Origin: an uncultured Acetobacteraceae bacterium | GTDB lineage: Bacteria > Pseudomonadota > Alphaproteobacteria > Acetobacterales > Acetobacteraceae | NCBI GenBank assembly: GCA_903918315.1 | Contig: CAIXEA010000074.1 | Span: 1-64,000, forward strand | DNA length: 64,000 nt | Direction of reading: 5' to 3' | Made by a program: the position numbers and the translations under genes | The notes under the pieces: generated by a model | Told to the model about the DNA's origin: nothing | The model's input: the letters and a program-made list of their open reading frames with translations, nothing else | Database searches by the model: none | Shown here: positions 41,773-50,772 of the stretch, piece by piece | How the letters are laid out: the number at the start of each line of letters is the position of its first letter | Position numbering within the stretch: the stretch's first letter is position 1

Positions 41773-43791
41773 ATGCAAACCATCCGGACCGTATGCGCGC
41801 ATGATTGCCCGGATATGTGCTCGTTGATCGCCACCGTCGACAATGGCCGCGTCGTTCGCATCCAGGGCGATCCCGACCACCCCCTGACCGCGGGCTTCGC
41901 CTGCGGCAAGGTCAATCGCGATATGGAGCTCGTCCACTCCCCCGAACGCATCACCACGCCGCTCCGTCGCGTCGGTCCCAAAGGGAGCGGGCAGTTCGAG
42001 CCCATCAACTGGGACGACGCGCTGGATACCATCGTCGGGCGCTGGCAATCCATCATCGCGGCCGATGGCCCAACGTCCATCCTGGGCTATGCCTATAGTG
42101 CGCACCAGGGCCTGATGAATCGCGGGCTTCTGAATGGCCTCTTCCACGCCTTGGGCACCAGCCGCCTGCTCGGCGGCACGGTCTGTGACTCCTGTGCCGA
42201 GGCCGCCTGGGATGCCACCGTCGGACCAGGCACCGGCGGCGCAGACCCCTGCTCGGCGACCGAGGCGGATCTGATCGTGTCCTGGGGCTCCGACCTGCAC
42301 GCGACAAACGTCCATCTTTGGGCGAAAATCGAGCAGGCGCGAAAGAACGGCGCCAAGCTGATCGTCATCGACCCCCGCCGCACCCGGGCCGCCCAATCCG
42401 CCGACACCTACCTTCCCATCCGGATCGGCACTGACTCCGCGCTGGCGCTGGGCGTGATGCATATCCTGGTGCGTGACGGCAAGACCGACGAAGCCTATCT
42501 CGCAGCCCATACAATCGGCTTCGACCGCGTTCGTACTGAGGTCCTGCCACGCTTCACCCCCTCCTATACCGCCGGGATCACCGGCCTGGCGGAAGCCGAT
42601 ATCGAGCGTTTCGCGGCCCTGTACGGCGCGGCGAAGCGGTCATTTATCCGCATCGGATTCGGCATGAGCCGCTACACCCATGGCGGCCAGAACCTTCGCG
42701 CGGTGGCGCTGCTACCCGGCGTCACCGGGGCCTACGGGCGCTATGGCGGCGGCGCGCTGCTCGCCACGGCTGCGGCGTTCGACCTGAATTACAACGCGGT
42801 CCGCAAACCATCCGGCCCCACGGCCGCACGCACCATCAACCATCTGAAGCTGGGTGAGGCCCTGCTGGAGGCCAAGGACCCGCCGATCAAAGCGCTGTTC
42901 GTCGCCGCCAATAATCCGGCGGTGACCAACCCCGACACGGCAAAGATGCGCGCCGCCCTTGCGCGGGCGGACCTGTTCACCGTGGTTCACGATCCTTTCC
43001 TGTCCATGACGGCCCGCTACGCCGATATCGTGCTGCCAGCCACGACCTATCTGGAAACCGAGGATTTCTACCGCTCCTACGGCACGTACTATATGCAGTA
43101 CGGACATCAGGTGATCGCGCCACAGGGGCAAGCCTGGTCCAATATCCGGCTGGCCCAGACATTGGCCGGGCGCATGGGCCTGACCGATCCGGTGTTCAGC
43201 ATGGGTCAGCGCGAAATCCTCAAACAAATGTTCCAAGGCGCGGGCGGCGCGGCGGCGGCCTTCGATCCCGCCACCCTGCCAGACCAAGGCCCCGTGTCCA
43301 TCGCCAGCAAAGACGGACAGGTCTTCCGCACGCCGTCCGGCAAGCTGGAATTCGTATCCGAAACGCTCGCCGCCCAGGGGCTGCCCGCGATGCCCGATTG
43401 GGAACCGGATCCAGAGGCGATGCACCACGCGCGTTACCCGCTTCAGCTACTCACCACCCCAGGCTACTTCCAGAGCCATACCGCGTTCTCCGGCGTGGCG
43501 TTCCTGCGGGGGCGGGAAGGCGCCCCCTGCGCCGTGCTGCACCCCCAGGACGCCGCAGCACGCGGCCTGCGTGATGGACAGGCCGTGCGCCTCAGCAACC
43601 AGCGCGGGACCATCGGTCTGACCCTGCATGTGCGCGATGAGATACAGCCCGGCGTCGTGCTCGTGCCGGGCCAGCGTCCCGATGCCGAAGCCGTGGCCGG
43701 CACCGTCAACATGCTCTGCGCCGACAGTTTTACAGACATGGGGGAAGGCGCGACCTACCAAAGCACCTGGCTGGACGTCGCGGCCTGGTAG
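41773..43791 (+). CDS. Molybdopterin-dependent oxidoreductase with N-terminal [4Fe-4S] site
   Basis: 672 residues from the ATG at 41773 (GGAGAG upstream); the 839-residue track ORF reads back through rpsT. CAHDCPDMCSL plus a further Cys in GFACGKVNRD form the [4Fe-4S] motif of the DMSO-reductase superfamily. Molybdopterin domains: LGYAYSAHQGLMNRGLLNGLF, GGTVCDSCAEAAWD (possible Mo ligand region), DLIVSWGSDLHATNVHLWAKIEQARKNGAKLIVIDPRRTRAAQSAD, and a C-terminal dinucleotide-binding barrel ending in YQSTWLDVAAW. No Tat signal, so cytoplasmic. Substrate unknown; no electron-transfer subunits are adjacent. Confidence 0.9.
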   Translation: MQTIRTVCAHDCPDMCSLIATVDNGRVVRIQGDPDHPLTAGFACGKVNRDMELVHSPERITTPLRRVGPKGSGQFEPINWDDALDTIVGRWQSIIAADGPTSILGYAYSAHQGLMNRGLLNGLFHALGTSRLLGGTVCDSCAEAAWDATVGPGTGGADPCSATEADLIVSWGSDLHATNVHLWAKIEQARKNGAKLIVIDPRRTRAAQSADTYLPIRIGTDSALALGVMHILVRDGKTDEAYLAAHTIGFDRVRTEVLPRFTPSYTAGITGLAEADIERFAALYGAAKRSFIRIGFGMSRYTHGGQNLRAVALLPGVTGAYGRYGGGALLATAAAFDLNYNAVRKPSGPTAARTINHLKLGEALLEAKDPPIKALFVAANNPAVTNPDTAKMRAALARADLFTVVHDPFLSMTARYADIVLPATTYLETEDFYRSYGTYYMQYGHQVIAPQGQAWSNIRLAQTLAGRMGLTDPVFSMGQREILKQMFQGAGGAAAAFDPATLPDQGPVSIASKDGQVFRTPSGKLEFVSETLAAQGLPAMPDWEPDPEAMHHARYPLQLLTTPGYFQSHTAFSGVAFLRGREGAPCAVLHPQDAAARGLRDGQAVRLSNQRGTIGLTLHVRDEIQPGVVLVPGQRPDAEAVAGTVNMLCADSFTDMGEGATYQSTWLDVAAW

Positions 43792-43797
43792 CGCGAC

Positions 43798-43835
43798 GAC
43801 GGCATGAGGCGTTCCGGCCAACGCCTCATGCCCGT
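43798..43835. terminator. Bidirectional hairpin between convergent genes
   Basis: GGCATGAGGCGTT pairs perfectly with AACGCCTCATGCC across a six-base loop, with three further pairs beyond one bulged C. It overlaps the stop codon region of the MFS gene (43826) and follows the molybdopterin enzyme stop (43791). No U-tract on either side. Confidence 0.55.
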
Positions 43836-45025
43836 CGCCCCGTCCACATCAGCACACCCTGCCCCGCGACCGAAGAGGCCAGCAGGATCACCGCCACCGG
43901 CAGGACTGTGCCAGGGCTCCAGCTCTCGACCACGATGGTGCAGAGCATGCCGTACCCCATCTGGATGAACCCATACAGGCCCGAGGCCGCACCGATGGCC
44001 TGGGGATTGGCACTGACCGAACCAGCCAGAGCAAAGGGGCTCGCCATGCCTGCCCCGATCATGAAGATCGCGACGGAGGCAACGACGGTGACGACTGAAA
44101 GATGGCCGGTCAGCTCGGCCAGCATGAAGCCGCTCGCCCCCACCATACCCATCGCATTGGCCAGCCGCAGCCCGGTCCGCAACGACACACGGCGCGACAA
44201 TCGGTTCGCCGCCACACCCCCCAGCCCCACGCCGGCCATGAGAATCAGGTAATAGACCCCGACTTCTTCCGTCGACCGGTGCAGCCGGTTCTCGAATATG
44301 AACGGCGAGGCCGCCATGAACCCGTAAAACGCGGTCGTCGTCAGCGCGCCGGTGAGCGCAAACCCCAGAAACACGCGGGACCGGAGCAATCGCGCGTAAC
44401 CGCGCCCGAACGATAACGGCGCGCGGCGGCTGGCGCTGTCGCGATTGGTCTCTGGCAGAACCAGCACCGCGGCCAGCAGCGTGACCGTACCGATGGCGAC
44501 GAGCAGGACATAGCTGGCCCGCCAATGAATGAATGCGGTGATATAGCCGCCCAAGGCCGGGGCGAGGGCGGGCACCACCGCCATCACGATCGTCAGTAAG
44601 GCCAGCTGACCAGCCGCCTTATCCGGCGTGGACCCGTCCCGCACGGCCGCCCGGCCCAGCACCAGCCCCGCGCATCCGCCGATCGATTGCAGCACCCGGG
44701 CGCCGATCAAGACGCCGGCATTGGGGGCAAAGGCGGTGACCGCGCTCGCGATGGTAAACAGCGTCATCCCCAGCAGCAGCACCGGCCGCCGGCCAAACCG
44801 GTCCGACAGCGGCCCATAAACCAGCTGCCCCGCGGCAAGGCCGACAAGATAGAGCGTGATGCTCAATTGCACCGTGCTGATGGAAATCCCGAGCGCCCGC
44901 GCAGTCGCCGGCAAGGCCGGGATGATCACGTGCATCCCCAGCGTCCCACAGGCCGTCAGCGCCACAAGCAGCAGGAACGGCGCCCGGTCACGCCCGCCCA
45001 GCAACGGGCTGGTCAATAATCGCAT
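43826..45025 (-). CDS. Bcr/CflA family multidrug efflux MFS transporter
   Basis: 399 residues from the ATG at 45025, with GAGG upstream. Twelve predicted helices; Bcr/CflA features are FLLLVALTACGTLGMHVIIPALPATARALGISISTVQLSITLYLVGLAAGQLVYGPLSDRFGRRPVLLLGM and LQSIGGCAGLVLGRAAVRD. Drug/proton antiporter of the inner membrane. Convergent with the molybdopterin enzyme, and the upstream interval carries a diverged copy of the dispersed repeat. Confidence 0.9.
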   Translation of the reverse strand: MRLLTSPLLGGRDRAPFLLLVALTACGTLGMHVIIPALPATARALGISISTVQLSITLYLVGLAAGQLVYGPLSDRFGRRPVLLLGMTLFTIASAVTAFAPNAGVLIGARVLQSIGGCAGLVLGRAAVRDGSTPDKAAGQLALLTIVMAVVPALAPALGGYITAFIHWRASYVLLVAIGTVTLLAAVLVLPETNRDSASRRAPLSFGRGYARLLRSRVFLGFALTGALTTTAFYGFMAASPFIFENRLHRSTEEVGVYYLILMAGVGLGGVAANRLSRRVSLRTGLRLANAMGMVGASGFMLAELTGHLSVVTVVASVAIFMIGAGMASPFALAGSVSANPQAIGAASGLYGFIQMGYGMLCTIVVESWSPGTVLPVAVILLASSVAGQGVLMWTGRRA

Positions 45026-45045
45026 CGGATGCCTCAATGTCCCTG

Positions 45046-45096
45046 GAGCATGATCGCCTGAGGCGGACTCACACGCCAGCGTGAATCGTAAAATCA
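45046..45096 (+). repeat. Diverged partial copy of the dispersed repeat (5' part only)
   Basis: GAGCATGATCGCCTGAGGCGGA, then TCACACGCCAGCGTGAATC and AAATCA, aligns with the left part of the repeat at 45713-45776 (GAGCGTGATCG, GAGGTGGAATCAC, GTGAATC, ATCAAAC). The long hairpin half is absent. It lies between the MFS start and the SnoaL-like gene. Confidence 0.4.
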
Positions 45097-45129
45097 ACTT
45101 TGCTTGCCGCACCATGGGAGGACAGCAAC

Positions 45130-45681
45130 ATGGACACCACCCGCATCCAGGACCGCATGGACATCGAGGCCTGCCTTCTCCGCTATGTGCGCGGTGTCGA
45201 TCGCCGCGACTGGGACCGCGTGCGATCCGCCTATCACACCGACGCTTACGACGATCACGGCAATTACAAAGGCGGGATCGACGGCTTCATCGCGTCCCTG
45301 ATCAAGCGGCACGCCACCATCGAGCAGTCGATGCACGTCGTCAGCAACATCGACATCACCTTCACCGGGCCCGACAGCGCGGTCATGGAGGCCTATTTCA
45401 TCACCCACCAGCGCCTGAGCCCCGCAGCCGGCGACGCGCGCCTGGCCTATCTGCGCGGGACGCCAATAGCAGCGGATCAGGCCGTGGAGACAGAGGTTAT
45501 CGGCCGCTACGTCGACCGCATGACCCGCAAGGACGGCGCCTGGCGTATCGCCCACCGGACGGTGGTGTTCGAGGTCCTGCGCGGCCAACCCGCCCCCGCG
45601 GGCGGCGGCCTGTCGGATCAGTGGGCCCTGTCCCGGCGTGACGGCAACGACCCGATCGAGGTCGCGCTGCGGGGCGGATGA
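45130..45681 (+). CDS. SnoaL-like/NTF2-fold protein
   Basis: 183 residues from the ATG at 45130, preceded by GGGAGGACAGC; the track start at 45100 has no such site. DRMDIEACLLRYVRGVDRRDWDRVRSAYHTDAYDDHGNYKGGIDGFIASLIKRH is the usual opening of the NTF2-like/SnoaL_4 family, and SMHVVSNIDITFTGPDSAVMEAYFITHQR and GRYVDRMTRKDGAWRIAHRTVVFE complete the cone-shaped fold. Members include scytalone-dehydratase-like enzymes and binding proteins. Function here unknown; it is a lone gene followed by the dispersed repeat. Confidence 0.85.
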   Translation: MDTTRIQDRMDIEACLLRYVRGVDRRDWDRVRSAYHTDAYDDHGNYKGGIDGFIASLIKRHATIEQSMHVVSNIDITFTGPDSAVMEAYFITHQRLSPAAGDARLAYLRGTPIAADQAVETEVIGRYVDRMTRKDGAWRIAHRTVVFEVLRGQPAPAGGGLSDQWALSRRDGNDPIEVALRGG

Positions 45682-45724
45682 CCCGGTCGGCGCCCCACCC
45701 GTCCTCAGCCTAGAGCGTGATCGG

Positions 45725-45820
45725 CGGAGGTGGAATCACCGGAGCCGTGAATCACGCGATCAAACAATCGGTTAGTGCATGTCCGGTGCGCCTGAAAGCA
45801 CCGGACATGCACTAACCGCG
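45725..45820 (+). repeat. Dispersed hairpin repeat, copy 1
   Basis: 96 bases, nearly identical to 57815-57910. The right half forms a perfect 20-bp stem (GGTTAGTGCATGTCCGGTGC with its complement) around an eight-base loop GCCTGAAA. The left half contains two copies of GTGxAATCAC. It is located just downstream of holA and the SnoaL-like gene, in the non-coding gap. Confidence 0.85.
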
Positions 45821-46837
45821 TCCGCTCCGCGCGGTCACGGCCGCGCGCCGTGCCATCGCCAGCACGGTGTTGCGGCAGAGCGCGTCGTCCGGCCAACCCG
45901 TGCGCTTGCAGCCGCGCTCCGCCTCCGCCAGCCCCGCCAGAGCGGCATTCAACGCCGGCAGCGGCCATAGCATCAGGGAGCGAGCGAACGCGCTGGTCCG
46001 GCGGTAAAACACCGGCGGCCGCACGGTCTTCACCGCATCGGCCGCGGTCAGTCCCTGCTCCTCCATCGCCAGCCGCGCCCGGTGCAGCTTCTGGACATGC
46101 GCCAGCCCGACACGCAGCACCTGCACCGACGCGGCCCCTTCCGCCATCGCCAGTTCCAGCGCCCGGTCTGCTGTCGCGACATCACCGGTGGTCGCGGCAT
46201 ACATCGCGTCATCCAGCGACAGGCCCGCGAGGTCACCGACACAGGCCATCGCCGCGTCCAGATCCACCCGGCCGCCCGCACCAACATACAGCGCCAGCTT
46301 CTCCAGCTCCGAGCGGGTCGAGGCCCGATCGGCCCCAAGCTGGGCCGTCAACCATGACACCGCGTCCGGATCCGCCCGAACCCCAGCCTCGGTCAGCGTG
46401 GTTCGGATCGTCGTTTCCAGCGCGCGCCCTTCCTCGGGATAGCAGCCGATGGCGGCGCCGTCCGGCGCATCGTCCAACGCCGTCCGTAAGCGGGACCGTG
46501 TGGCCAGCCCGGCCCCTTCCAGCACCACCAAGGCCGGCGCCTTGCCCTTCAGGATCGTCTGGACATGCGCCGTGGCCGCATCGGTCGCGTCGCGCACACG
46601 CACCACCCGGCGGCCGCCGGTCAATGGCAGGGAGGCGGCTTCATCGGGCAGGGTGTTGATGTCGTCGCGCGACACCTCCGCGACCAGGAACGGGTCATCC
46701 AGGGACCCGGCAACGGCACGCACCAACGCCTCCGCCCGTTCGCGGATCATGCCAACATCGTCGCCATAGAGCAGCACCACGCGGCAGGGGCCGGGGTTCT
46801 TCAGAAAGCCCCCGACCTGCGCCGCGGCCAGCTTCAT
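45812..46837 (-). CDS. holA: DNA polymerase III subunit delta
   Basis: 341 residues from the ATG at 46837, four bases after the lptE stop; the longer track ORF reads into lptE. MKLAAAQVGGFLKNPGPCRVVLLYGDDVGMIRERAEALVRAV, LPDEAASLPLTGGRRVVRVRDAT, LVVLEGAGLATRSRLRTALDDAPDGAAIGCYPEEGRALETTIRTTL, LGADRASTRSELEKLALYVG and the C-terminal FYRRTSAFARSLMLW are delta-subunit features. Wrench of the clamp loader. Third gene of the leuS-lptE-holA operon. The last residues overlap the repeat copy 1. Confidence 0.9.
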   Translation of the reverse strand: MKLAAAQVGGFLKNPGPCRVVLLYGDDVGMIRERAEALVRAVAGSLDDPFLVAEVSRDDINTLPDEAASLPLTGGRRVVRVRDATDAATAHVQTILKGKAPALVVLEGAGLATRSRLRTALDDAPDGAAIGCYPEEGRALETTIRTTLTEAGVRADPDAVSWLTAQLGADRASTRSELEKLALYVGAGGRVDLDAAMACVGDLAGLSLDDAMYAATTGDVATADRALELAMAEGAASVQVLRVGLAHVQKLHRARLAMEEQGLTAADAVKTVRPPVFYRRTSAFARSLMLWPLPALNAALAGLAEAERGCKRTGWPDDALCRNTVLAMARRAAVTARSGRG

Positions 46838-46841
46838 CGGG

Positions 46842-47378
46842 TCAGCCCACAGCCGGGTTGGCGCGTTTGCGGAACCAGATCGCGAGCTGCATCGCCACCT
46901 GATCCGCCACCGCCTCGGCGATGCGCTGCTCGACCTTCTCGGTTTCCAGGACGGTCGCGAAATACTGGGTATCGAATTGGTTGAACCCGTCCAACACCCG
47001 CGCGCTGCCGGAGGCCAAGGCGCTGCGAGTCGCATCGCGGGCGGTCAAGGTCCAGTTGGCGGTGCCGGTCAGCCGGACCCGCGACGCGGTCGTATCCGGC
47101 AGAATGCCGATGGACTCGCCTGCGATCCAGAAATCCACCTTCAGATCGTACCGATGCCGGGTATCGCCGTCGCTGGCGAACCGCTCCTGCAGCGCCTGGC
47201 GCAACAACTGCCCAGGCCGATCCTGGATCGGGTGCACATCCACCGCCGCCAGTTCCCGCGCCGCGACGCCGGGCTTGCCGGAAGCCGTGGGCATGTAAAC
47301 CGGCTGGAAACCACAGCCGGCCAACGCGCCCGCGGCCGCGATGCCGAACAGCCCGCGACGGGGGAGCCGGGCGCTCAT
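46842..47378 (-). CDS. lptE: LPS assembly lipoprotein LptE
   Basis: 178 residues; ATGA overlap with leuS. A basic N-terminus and lipobox [14 protein letters not shown] mark an outer-membrane lipoprotein. [29 protein letters not shown] and [35 protein letters not shown] fit alphaproteobacterial LptE, which plugs LptD during lipopolysaccharide export. The leuS-lptE-holA order supports the call. Confidence 0.9.
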   Translation of the reverse strand: MSARLPRRGLFGIAAAGALAGCGFQPVYMPTASGKPGVAARELAAVDVHPIQDRPGQLLRQALQERFASDGDTRHRYDLKVDFWIAGESIGILPDTTASRVRLTGTANWTLTARDATRSALASGSARVLDGFNQFDTQYFATVLETEKVEQRIAEAVADQVAMQLAIWFRKRANPAVG

Positions 47379-49990
47379 CCCGCGATCACGAAGTTGACGA
47401 TGCGGTTGGGGACGTGGATGCGCTTCACGATGCGTTTCCCATCGATCGCGCGCACGACATTGGCATCGGCCTCGGCCTGCGCGATCACCTGATCAGCCGG
47501 GGAGTCCGGCGGCATATGGATCGTGCCGCGCAGCTTGCCCATCACCTGAACCGCGATGGCGACGGTGTCGGCCACCAGCAGCGCCGGTTCGGCCTCCGGC
47601 CAGGGCAAATCGGCCACCAGCTGGCTGGTACCGGGATGCAGGCGGGCAAAGATCTCCTCCGCCAGATGCGGCATCGCGGGGGCGCAGAGGCGCGCCATCG
47701 ACTCCACCGCTTCCCGCCGGGCCCAACCCAGGCCGGGCTCATCGGGCGCGCGTTCGGCGTCGGTGATGGCATTGGCGAGTTCGTACATCCGCGCCACCGC
47801 GACGTTGAAGGCGAACGCTTCCCAGGCCTCGGTCACAGCGGCGATGGCTTTGTGCGTGGCGCGGCGCAGGGTGCGGCCGGCCGTGCCGAACGCGTCGGGC
47901 TTGTCGCCGGCTTGCGGCAGGGTCTCGGCCAAACGGAAAATGCGCTGGGTGAAGCGGTAGGCGCCGGCGGCGCCGGACTCCGTCCACTCCATGTCGCGCT
48001 CGGGCGGGTTGTCGGACAGGATGAACCAGCGGGCGGTGTCGGCGCCGTAGCGGGCGATGATGGCGCCGGGGTCGATGGTGTTGCGCTTGGACTTGCTCAT
48101 CGCCTCGATGCGGCCGACGGTGACCGGCAGGCCGGTTTCGCGATGCACGGCAGTGCCGTCGGCGCGCTTTTCGATTTCCTCCGGATAGAGCCAGGCGCCA
48201 TCGGCGGATTTGTAGGACTCGTGGTTCACCATGCCCTGGGTGAACAGGCCGGCGAAGGGCTCGTCCACCGAAAGATGCCCGGTTTCCTTCATCGCGCGGG
48301 TGAAGAAGCGGGAATAGAGCAGATGCAAAATCGCATGCTCGATGCCGCCGATATATTGATCGACCGGCATCCAGTGATCCACCGCCGCCCGCGCCGTCGG
48401 TTGCGTGGTGTCGGAGGCGCAGCAATACCGCGCGAAATACCAGGAGCTATCGACGAACGTGTCGAATGTGTCCGTTTCCCGCCGCGCCGGCTTGCCGCAG
48501 CTGGGGCAGTTGACGTGCTTCCAGGTCGGGTGGTGATCCAGCGGGTTGCCCGGGCGATCGAAGGTGACATCGTCGGGCAGCTTCACCGGCAATTCGGCGT
48601 CCGGCACACCGACCGCGCCGCACGCGTCGCAGTGAACGACCGGGATCGGGCAGCCCCAGTAGCGCTGGCGGGACACACCCCAATCGCGCAGGCGCCAGTT
48701 GGTGACCCCCTCGCCGACGCCCTTGGCGGCCAAGGCGTCGATCGCGGCGCGCTTGGCGGCATCGACCTCGAGACCATTCAGGAATGCGGAGTTGAACGCG
48801 GCGCCCGGCCCTGTGTACGCTTCCTTACCCACAGCAAAAGACGCCGGGTCGGCGCCCGGCGGCAAGACCACCGGGGTCACATCCAGACCGTATTTGCGGG
48901 CGAAATCGAGGTCGCGCTGATCATGCGCCGGGCAGCCGAAGATGGCGCCGGTGCCGTATTCCATCAGCACGAAATTGGCGATCCAGACCGGGAAGGTCGC
49001 ACCCTCGATGAAAGGGTGTTTCACCCGCAGGCCGGTGTCGTAGCCATGCTTCTCACCGGTTTCGATCACCGCCTCACTGGTGCCCTTGCTGCGGCATTCC
49101 GCCACGAAGGCCGCCGCTTTCGGGTCATGGGCGCTGACGGCCGTGGCCAGCGGATGCTCCGGCGCGATGGCCATGAAGGACATGCCGTACAGCGTGTCGG
49201 GCCGAGTCGTGTAGACCTCCACCCGTTCAATCCCGTCCACGGGCGCCGCCAGATCGAAGTGCAGGCGTGCGCCCTCACTGCGGCCGATCCAATTGGCCTG
49301 CATCAGGCGCACCCGTTCGGGCCAGCGGTCGAGCGTGTCGAGCGCGGACAGCAAATCCGGGGCGAATTTTGTGATCGCGAAGAACCACTGGCTGAGCTGC
49401 TTCTTTTCCACCAGCGCGCCGGAACGCCAGCCGCGGCCGTCAATGACCTGCTCGTTCGCGAGCACGGTGCCATCGACCGGATCCCAGTTGACCCAGCTTT
49501 CTTTGCGCTCGACCAGGCCGGCTTTCAGGAAATCCAGGAACAGCTTCTGCTGGTGGCGGTAATATTCGGGCTGGCAGGTCGCGAACTCCCGCTCCCAGTC
49601 CAACGACAGGCCCATGCGCTTGAGCTCGGTGCGCATGTTGGCGATGTTTTCATAGGTCCACTTGGCGGGATGCACGCCGCGTTCACGGGCGGCGTTCTCG
49701 GCGGGCAGGCCAAAGGCGTCCCAGCCCATGGGGTGCAACACCGAATGGCCGCGGGCCCGCTTATAGCGCGCCACCACGTCACCGAGGGTGTAGTTCCGCA
49801 CGTGACCCATGTGGATCTTGCCGCTGGGATACGGAAACATCTCCAGCACATAGTATTTCGGCCGGCCATCAGTGGGGACATCGTCCACCTGAAAGCAGCG
49901 TCGCTCCGCCCAGGCCTGCTGCCATTTGGGTTCGGCGGCCCGGAAATCATAGCGCGGCCCTTCGGCCGCTTGTATCGCACTGTCGCTCAT
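47375..49990 (-). CDS. leuS: Leucyl-tRNA synthetase
   Basis: 871 residues, the normal bacterial length. HIGH motif HMGH at residues 60-63 ([15 protein letters not shown]), LLYSRFF, zinc-like [25 protein letters not shown], the CP1 editing domain, KMSKS motif in [14 protein letters not shown], and a C-terminal anticodon-binding domain ending [27 protein letters not shown]. Charges tRNA-Leu in the cytoplasm. First gene of leuS-lptE-holA. Confidence 0.97.
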   Translation of the reverse strand: MSDSAIQAAEGPRYDFRAAEPKWQQAWAERRCFQVDDVPTDGRPKYYVLEMFPYPSGKIHMGHVRNYTLGDVVARYKRARGHSVLHPMGWDAFGLPAENAARERGVHPAKWTYENIANMRTELKRMGLSLDWEREFATCQPEYYRHQQKLFLDFLKAGLVERKESWVNWDPVDGTVLANEQVIDGRGWRSGALVEKKQLSQWFFAITKFAPDLLSALDTLDRWPERVRLMQANWIGRSEGARLHFDLAAPVDGIERVEVYTTRPDTLYGMSFMAIAPEHPLATAVSAHDPKAAAFVAECRSKGTSEAVIETGEKHGYDTGLRVKHPFIEGATFPVWIANFVLMEYGTGAIFGCPAHDQRDLDFARKYGLDVTPVVLPPGADPASFAVGKEAYTGPGAAFNSAFLNGLEVDAAKRAAIDALAAKGVGEGVTNWRLRDWGVSRQRYWGCPIPVVHCDACGAVGVPDAELPVKLPDDVTFDRPGNPLDHHPTWKHVNCPSCGKPARRETDTFDTFVDSSWYFARYCCASDTTQPTARAAVDHWMPVDQYIGGIEHAILHLLYSRFFTRAMKETGHLSVDEPFAGLFTQGMVNHESYKSADGAWLYPEEIEKRADGTAVHRETGLPVTVGRIEAMSKSKRNTIDPGAIIARYGADTARWFILSDNPPERDMEWTESGAAGAYRFTQRIFRLAETLPQAGDKPDAFGTAGRTLRRATHKAIAAVTEAWEAFAFNVAVARMYELANAITDAERAPDEPGLGWARREAVESMARLCAPAMPHLAEEIFARLHPGTSQLVADLPWPEAEPALLVADTVAIAVQVMGKLRGTIHMPPDSPADQVIAQAEADANVVRAIDGKRIVKRIHVPNRIVNFVIAG

Positions 49991-50081
49991 GGATTGGATG
50001 TATCGGGCGGGCGGGCGCGGAGTGCAAGAGTGGGGACCGTTCTAACCGCTCCCCGCCCTGGAAACACGCATGGGGCGACGG

Positions 50082-50645
50082 TTAGCCGTTCCCCTGCGCC
50101 GCTTCCCGCAGCTTGCGGGCCTTGGCCAGCACCTTGTTTTCAATCTCACTGCTGGTCGACTCCGCGACCGGGGCATCGATCCATTGCCCGCCTTGCAGGA
50201 CCTGGCGGAACACCGCCACGCGCACGCCGTCACTGCGCAGCTCCTTCGTCAGGATATAGGCGGTGGCCTTGAACCGCTCCCCGCTGGTCGCCTGCGGCGT
50301 GTACCAGTCGGTGATGATCACCCCGCCGAACGGATCGGCCGAATTCAGCGGCATGAAGCCGAGCGTATCGAGTGCGCCACGCCACAGATAGGCGTTCACG
50401 CCGATACCGGTGCCGCCGCGACCCTGATCCTTGCCGCCGCGATCCTTGCCGACACCGAAGATGATCCCGCTGTCCTCCCCGCCGAGGCGGCCGACCGATG
50501 CGGCATCGCCGTCCGTGCCGGATCCCAGACCGCCATAATTGCCGGGGGTTGGATTCGGCTTGGCATAGGAACAGGCGGCCAAGGCCAAAGCGGAGGCCAG
50601 AAGCGCGGCCAGCGGCCGGATGGAGGACGGGTTGGAATGCGCCAT
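50082..50645 (-). CDS. DUF3576 lipoprotein
   Basis: 187 residues. Signal peptide PLAALLASALALAACSY with lipobox AACS, a Gly-rich linker, then the DUF3576 core IGVNAYLWRGALDTLGFMPLNSADPFGGVIITDWYTPQATSGERFKATAYILTKELRSDGVRVAVFRQV. DUF3576 genes regularly precede leuS in alphaproteobacteria, and here it lies 90 bases upstream on the same strand. Envelope lipoprotein; function unknown. Confidence 0.9.
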   Translation of the reverse strand: MAHSNPSSIRPLAALLASALALAACSYAKPNPTPGNYGGLGSGTDGDAASVGRLGGEDSGIIFGVGKDRGGKDQGRGGTGIGVNAYLWRGALDTLGFMPLNSADPFGGVIITDWYTPQATSGERFKATAYILTKELRSDGVRVAVFRQVLQGGQWIDAPVAESTSSEIENKVLAKARKLREAAQGNG

Positions 50646-50717
50646 GGTTCACCTGGATAGGAAGCGTGGGCCGGAAGCGACTGCTTTAGCCCCCTGGCGC
50701 CGCGCCGCCAAGGGCAC

Positions 50718-50748
50718 AAAAAAAGACGGCGGGGTTGCCCCCGCCGTC
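50718..50748 (-). terminator. Rho-independent terminator of the porin gene
   Basis: On the minus strand GACGGCGGGG pairs with CCCCGCCGTC across a four-base loop and is followed by seven T. It begins 25 bases after the porin stop codon. The clearest intrinsic terminator in the window. Confidence 0.93.
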
Positions 50749-50772
50749 CTGTCTTGTCGTAACGGTAAGAAC

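Noticed and set aside
45812-45968. Extra ORFs in and around the repeat copy 1
   Set aside because: They run through the hairpin repeat or the holA 3' end in other frames and lack initiation signals.
47414-50272. 952-residue plus-strand ORF
   Set aside because: Antisense shadow of leuS and its neighbour; no recognisable domain.
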